DNA of 64,000 bases from Vibrio echinoideorum (GTDB lineage: Bacteria; Pseudomonadota; Gammaproteobacteria; Enterobacterales; Vibrionaceae), in the NCBI RefSeq assembly GCF_024347455.1, contig NZ_AP025483.1:682001-746000 (forward strand). The letters are read 5' to 3'. Position 1 is the stretch's first letter, and each line of letters begins with the position of its first letter. Positions 60,194 through 64,000 of this stretch are shown piece after piece. The notes beneath the pieces were generated by a model. It worked only from the letters and a program-made list of their open reading frames with translations, was not told the origin of the DNA and made no database searches. The translations under genes and the position numbers were made by a program.

Positions 60194-61273
60194 ATGACCC
60201 AAGAGCAAAACCTGCATCAATCTATGACACAAACCGCGGCCTATGATGGGCAGCCAGCACAGTTGATAACGCTGTCGAATGCGCATGGCATGGAAGTGAC
60301 ATTCATGGATATTGGTGCAACGTGGTTGAGCTGTATTCTGCCAGTAAAAGGAAATAAGCGCGAAGTTCTATTGGGTGTCGACTCAATGGAGAATTTCGAG
60401 AAACAAGCCAGTTACCTTGGGGCGACAGTAGGGCGTTATGCTAATCGTATCGCCAATGGTCGTTTTAAAATCGATGGCATGGGTTATAAGCTCGATGGTA
60501 ATCAATCCGGTAATACTTTACACGGTGGCTCCGATGGCTTTGATAAGCGTCGTTGGGAGTTAACTGAACACACGCCACTGTCTGTGGTTTATAGTTTGGT
60601 GTCGGCGGATGGCGACCAAGGTTTCCCTGGGCAGCTAACGGTATCAGTGCATTATGAATTAACCGAAGACAACCGAGTGTCTATCGAATACTTTGCAACC
60701 ACAGATAAAGCGACGGTAGTGAATCTAACTAACCATGCTTATTTTAATTTACTTGGCGCAAACAGTGATCACGACTGTTTGTCTCATATTGTCAGTATCA
60801 ATGCTTCACAATATTTGCCGACTAATGCTGTTGGTATCCCATTAGGTAACTTGAAGGCGGTGAAATCAACCAGCTTTGATTTCAGTCAGCCTATGATGAT
60901 CTCTGAACGCCTATTGGGTGATGAACAACAAAAAGCGGCCAAAGGTTATGATCACTCTTTTCTTTTAGCGGATGGCTGTAAGCGCGATAAATGCGCGGCT
61001 ACAGTGACGTCGCCTGATGCACTTGTCACCTTGAAAGTCTTCTCTACTAAGCCGGCTATGCAGTTGTATACCGGCAATTGGTTGGGTGGAACACCTAATC
61101 GAAATGGTGGCAGTTATGAAGACTATGCAGGCATTGCATTGGAAACCCAGTTCTTACCAGACTCACCTAACCACCCAGAGTGGAAGCAAGAAAGTTGTAT
61201 TCTTAGGCCTGAACAGGAATACCACTACCGAACTTGTTACCAGTTTGAATTTTCGGGGGATTATTCAAACTAG
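60194..61273 (+). CDS. galM: Aldose 1-epimerase (galactose mutarotase) GalM
   Basis: A 359-residue enzyme that converts beta- to alpha-galactose for GalK. It shows VGRYANRIANGRFKIDG, NTLHGGSDGFDKRRWE (active-site His), NLTNHAYFNL (second His) and ALETQFLPDSPNHPEW (catalytic Glu). AGAAAGGAA gives the ribosome site. Last gene of the gal operon. Confidence 0.96.
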   Translation: MTQEQNLHQSMTQTAAYDGQPAQLITLSNAHGMEVTFMDIGATWLSCILPVKGNKREVLLGVDSMENFEKQASYLGATVGRYANRIANGRFKIDGMGYKLDGNQSGNTLHGGSDGFDKRRWELTEHTPLSVVYSLVSADGDQGFPGQLTVSVHYELTEDNRVSIEYFATTDKATVVNLTNHAYFNLLGANSDHDCLSHIVSINASQYLPTNAVGIPLGNLKAVKSTSFDFSQPMMISERLLGDEQQKAAKGYDHSFLLADGCKRDKCAATVTSPDALVTLKVFSTKPAMQLYTGNWLGGTPNRNGGSYEDYAGIALETQFLPDSPNHPEWKQESCILRPEQEYHYRTCYQFEFSGDYSN

Positions 61274-61346
61274 TCCATTCTAGCTCAAAACGGTTTATGC
61301 CAATTGGCTCCAACAAAGGGATTTTTGTTGGGAAGAGTATGGTGAG

Positions 61347-61384
61347 AAAGCCCTAACAGAACTGCTTCTGTTAGGGCTTTTTTT
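61347..61384 (+). terminator. Terminator of the gal operon
   Basis: AAGCCCTAACAGA (61348-61360) pairs perfectly with 61367-61379, followed by seven T. Confidence 0.95.
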
Positions 61385-61412
61385 GTAAGTCTGTTTCTTA
61401 GATTGTAGGGGG

Positions 61413-61469
61413 CACTATAGATTTTAGCGGTCACTGTAGATTATAGCGGTCGCGATAGATTTTATAGCT
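61413..61469. repeat. Three-unit 19-bp degenerate tandem array
   Basis: CACTATAGATTTTAGCGGT, CACTGTAGATTATAGCGGT and a third, more changed unit follow each other between the gal terminator and the galR stop. A further degenerate CTTTATA repeat lies at about 61519-61565. Confidence 0.9.
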
Positions 61470-61566
61470 TGCTGAGATTACAGAGCCGACTTTGCATCGC
61501 GGTTCTTAAATAACCGCTTTATACCAAAAGCCAGCTTTATACGAAAGTACGGTTCTTTATCAAAGG

Positions 61567-62568
61567 CTAACTGATTTTCTCTACTGAATTTCGACGCACT
61601 AGAGTGGGCGAGAACATCATAGGCTCAGAAGACGTACCTTGACCTTTAGCAAGCACAAGCGCTAGGCGAGTGGCTTTCTCTGCCATCATCTGAATAGGGT
61701 AGCGAATCGTGGTTAGCTTAGGGTGTACATAACGGGCAATTAAGCCGTCATCAAAACCAACAATCGAGACTTTATCTGGCGCTTGGATTCCGTTTTCATC
61801 AAGTACAGACAACGCACCTGCGGCCATGTAGTCGTTGTAAGCGACAAGGCCTGTAATAGGCAGAGACTTGGTCAATAGATTCGTCATTGCGTACTCACCA
61901 CCATCACTGGTTGGAGCCGAGTATTCAATGTAGCTTTCAGAGAGCGCGATTTTGTAATCAGAGAGTGCTGCTAGATAGCCTTGCACTCGTTCATCGGCAT
62001 CTTCAATGCTGTGTGATGAAGCGATACATGCGATGTTCTTGTGACCATGACGAATCAAATATTCTGTAGCAAGGTAAGCGCCTTTCTTGTTGTCTAAGAA
62101 AATACAACGCTCGGCGATTTCGGCAATATAGCGGTTGATCAACACTAAGCCTTTGACTTCTTTTGCGTAGGCGATGAGTTCTTCATCCGTTAATCCCTTA
62201 GAATGGATCACCAAGGCATCACAGCGACTATTGATCAGCAACTCAATGGCTTGTCTCTCTTCTTCACGATCGTGAGAACCATTGCCGACAAGGATATGTT
62301 TACCGTTCTCGCGTGCGACATTATCAACAGCTTTAACTAAGGTGCCAAAAAAGGGATCGGAGATATCACCCACTAACACACCAACCGTGTTCGTGCTTTG
62401 GCTTACAAGCGCACGAGCATTGGCATTCGGACGATAGCCGAGCTTTGTCATGGCTTTAGTCACAGACTCAATTGAGTTTGCACTTGCCTTCGGAGACTTG
62501 TTTACGACTCGAGATACGGTTGCAACTGAAACACCAGCTTCCTTTGCTACATCTTTAATTGTTGCCAT
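61567..62568 (-). CDS. galR: Galactose repressor GalR
   Basis: A 333-residue GalR/GalS-type repressor: helix-turn-helix TIKDVAKEAGVSVATVSRVV, hinge YRPNANARALVSQSTNTVGV, core VGDISDPFFGTLVKAVD and VGFDDGLIARYVHPKLTT, ending FSPTLVRRNSVEKIS as in E. coli GalR/S. AGAGG lies upstream of ATG 62568. It is convergent with galETKM and carries its own operator (62690), so it is likely self-regulated. Confidence 0.95.
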   Translation of the reverse strand: MATIKDVAKEAGVSVATVSRVVNKSPKASANSIESVTKAMTKLGYRPNANARALVSQSTNTVGVLVGDISDPFFGTLVKAVDNVARENGKHILVGNGSHDREEERQAIELLINSRCDALVIHSKGLTDEELIAYAKEVKGLVLINRYIAEIAERCIFLDNKKGAYLATEYLIRHGHKNIACIASSHSIEDADERVQGYLAALSDYKIALSESYIEYSAPTSDGGEYAMTNLLTKSLPITGLVAYNDYMAAGALSVLDENGIQAPDKVSIVGFDDGLIARYVHPKLTTIRYPIQMMAEKATRLALVLAKGQGTSSEPMMFSPTLVRRNSVEKIS

Positions 62569-62689
62569 TTTTAACCTCTATTCATTGCTGTATCTATTTA
62601 ACACCGACAATGAAGGTAAGGCAATGAAACTCTCATTTTACTTCCATTAATGCGATCTTTACCGCTTGTAATTATTGACCTTAGTGCTA

Positions 62690-62705
62690 GTGTAAACATT
62701 TACAT
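62690..62705. promoter_or_regulatory. GalR operator upstream of galR and ygjH
   Basis: GTGTAAACATTTACAT matches the gal operator, 122 bp before galR and 61 bp before ygjH. An EbgR-like half-site (TTTTAGTAAATACTTT, near 62715) is beside it. Confidence 0.7.
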
Positions 62706-62762
62706 TTTACTTAATTTTAGTAAATACTTTAATGGGTAAAAACAAATCAATATAGGAAGTGA

Positions 62763-63098
<336 letters not shown>

Positions 63099-63134
63099 GA
63101 CAGTTTTATGTCGGTGAGTCCATGTGTTCACCGA

Positions 63135-63240
63135 CTATCTAGGTTTTGCCACTATCAAGATTTCGCTAACTATCAAGGTTTGCTAACTATATAAGTTTCG
63201 CTTACTACACAAGTTTCACCGACTATTTGGATTTCGCCGA
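63135..63240. repeat. Six-unit ~18-bp degenerate tandem array
   Basis: Six units of the form CTATNNAAGNTTTCGCYRA run from 63135 to 63240, with a looser continuation to about 63290. They lie between convergent ygjH and the cyclotransferase gene. No coding sense is seen. Confidence 0.8.
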
Positions 63241-63294
63241 TGAGTTGAATCTCATCAGCTATTTGGATTTCACCGTCCGCATGAAGTTCGCCGA

Positions 63295-63849
63295 TCAGCT
63301 TCGCACTGTCAATAATAGCCCGTCAATGACACTGTGGTGGTGATCGGAAACCCCTGCCAGGTTGCCGTATTTTGGCTGGTGGCGATCATTTTCTAATGGA
63401 TGGTGCCAACCTTGTGTGTGTTTCACAAAGTGCGCGGCAAAGCTTTCAGACACTTCTAAACATCCTGCTAGCACAGTATCCACGTAGGTTTGAACAATCG
63501 GACTGTTTTCGCAAGGCGCTTCGATTTCGTCTTTGATGTAAACCCAGATCGACGCATTGGCATTGAATCCTGTTTCGCTTGCTATCTGTTCAGGGCTAAG
63601 TTGAATTCTATGATAGCCACGTTCACGGCGATCAAATTCCGCGAGTGCTTCCTCATCAACTTCAAGCAATACCCCATTCACTTGGCCATCACCTGGGTTT
63701 ACGATCAGAGGAGACAATACGTAGCTATCATCAATTTTACTCCAGTGCCGCACTAAGCCATGCACTATCGAAGGAATAGCTTGTCCTGTTTGACCTGTGA
63801 GTTGACGTGAAGAGGAGTTGATCAAGCTACCATAACCAAAAATATACAT
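63295..63849 (-). CDS. Gamma-glutamylcyclotransferase-fold protein
   Basis: A 184-residue protein with the YGSL substrate-binding motif (GYGSLINSSSRQ, 5-16) and a likely catalytic Glu in FDRRERGYHRI (about 72-82). This fold frees 5-oxoproline from gamma-glutamyl amines or amino acids; this member's substrate is unknown. The N-terminus MYIFGYGSL is typical. It has no operon partner in view. 63850-64000 upstream holds only its promoter region. Confidence 0.85.
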   Translation of the reverse strand: MYIFGYGSLINSSSRQLTGQTGQAIPSIVHGLVRHWSKIDDSYVLSPLIVNPGDGQVNGVLLEVDEEALAEFDRRERGYHRIQLSPEQIASETGFNANASIWVYIKDEIEAPCENSPIVQTYVDTVLAGCLEVSESFAAHFVKHTQGWHHPLENDRHQPKYGNLAGVSDHHHSVIDGLLLTVRS

Positions 63850-64000
63850 CGCGTTCCCTGTCTGTTCTTTTGTATTTGAGACTAGTCTTACTATATGTTC
63901 CGCTTTCTAAAATGTCAGTAGTTTTTATTTTTAACACTGATGAGTCTAAAAGACTTCTTTCTGGGGTGTTTAATTGACTCTTTTTTGATGTTGAATAACA

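Overview
The window looks like chromosome 1 of a marine Vibrio, probably of the Splendidus clade. This is inferred from protein similarity recalled from memory and from gene order; no search was run. The plzD-like / radA / second EF-G order at the left end is the arrangement I know from V. cholerae. No rRNA, tRNA, transposase, integrase or CRISPR array is visible.

Region 1 (1-8.4 kb) is housekeeping and regulators: a partial PilZ protein, radA, a second elongation factor G with highly biased codons, a VF530-type small protein, and two tandem copies of a divergent LysR / DUF1127-type small protein module. The second LysR gene is frameshifted by an exact 35-bp tandem duplication in its DNA-binding region. 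Two perfect short-unit arrays (9 x 7 bp and 7 x 6 bp) lie here.

Region 2 (8.8-24.8 kb) is a Tad/Flp (type IVc) pilus locus in two blocks. tadE-tadF-tadG-like genes come first. A convergent acyl-CoA ligase and an AraC-type regulator follow. The main operon then holds two Flp pilins (too short for most gene callers), a prepilin peptidase, a MoxR-like AAA+ ATPase of unknown role, rcpC, the rcpA secretin, an 82-residue lipoprotein, tadZ, tadA, tadB, tadC and a TPR lipoprotein, ending at a strong terminator.

Region 3 (24.9-29.5 kb) has a ChrA transporter with divergent LysR, a PAP2-type membrane protein, a candidate small RNA with four hairpins, and a LacI-family regulator.

Region 4 (29.6-62.6 kb) is a large galactoside-use island. 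It contains a GH36 alpha-galactosidase with a YidK-like Na+/sugar symporter, a MATE exporter, an ABC sugar importer (ATPase divergent from two permeases and a binding protein), lacZ, an ebgR-ebgA-ebgC plus ygjI (two copies)-ygjJ-ygjK block, and galETKM with galR. Gene content and order of the ebg/ygj block match E. coli ygjH-ebgRAC-ygjIJK, with the gal genes placed between ebgR and ygjH. Palindromic operators for at least three LacI/GalR-family repressors can be read in the promoters. The gal promoter has a repressor site near -60 and a CRP-like site near -42, as in E. coli gal. I propose that the ebg/ygj block handles an amino-acid-linked glucosyl-galactose, such as the collagen disaccharide on hydroxylysine, and feeds galactose to galETKM.

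Region 5 (62.7-64 kb) holds ygjH (tRNA-binding fold) and a gamma-glutamylcyclotransferase-fold protein. Intergenic DNA across the window is unusually rich in short tandem duplications, and one 26-29 bp motif recurs downstream of three galactoside genes.
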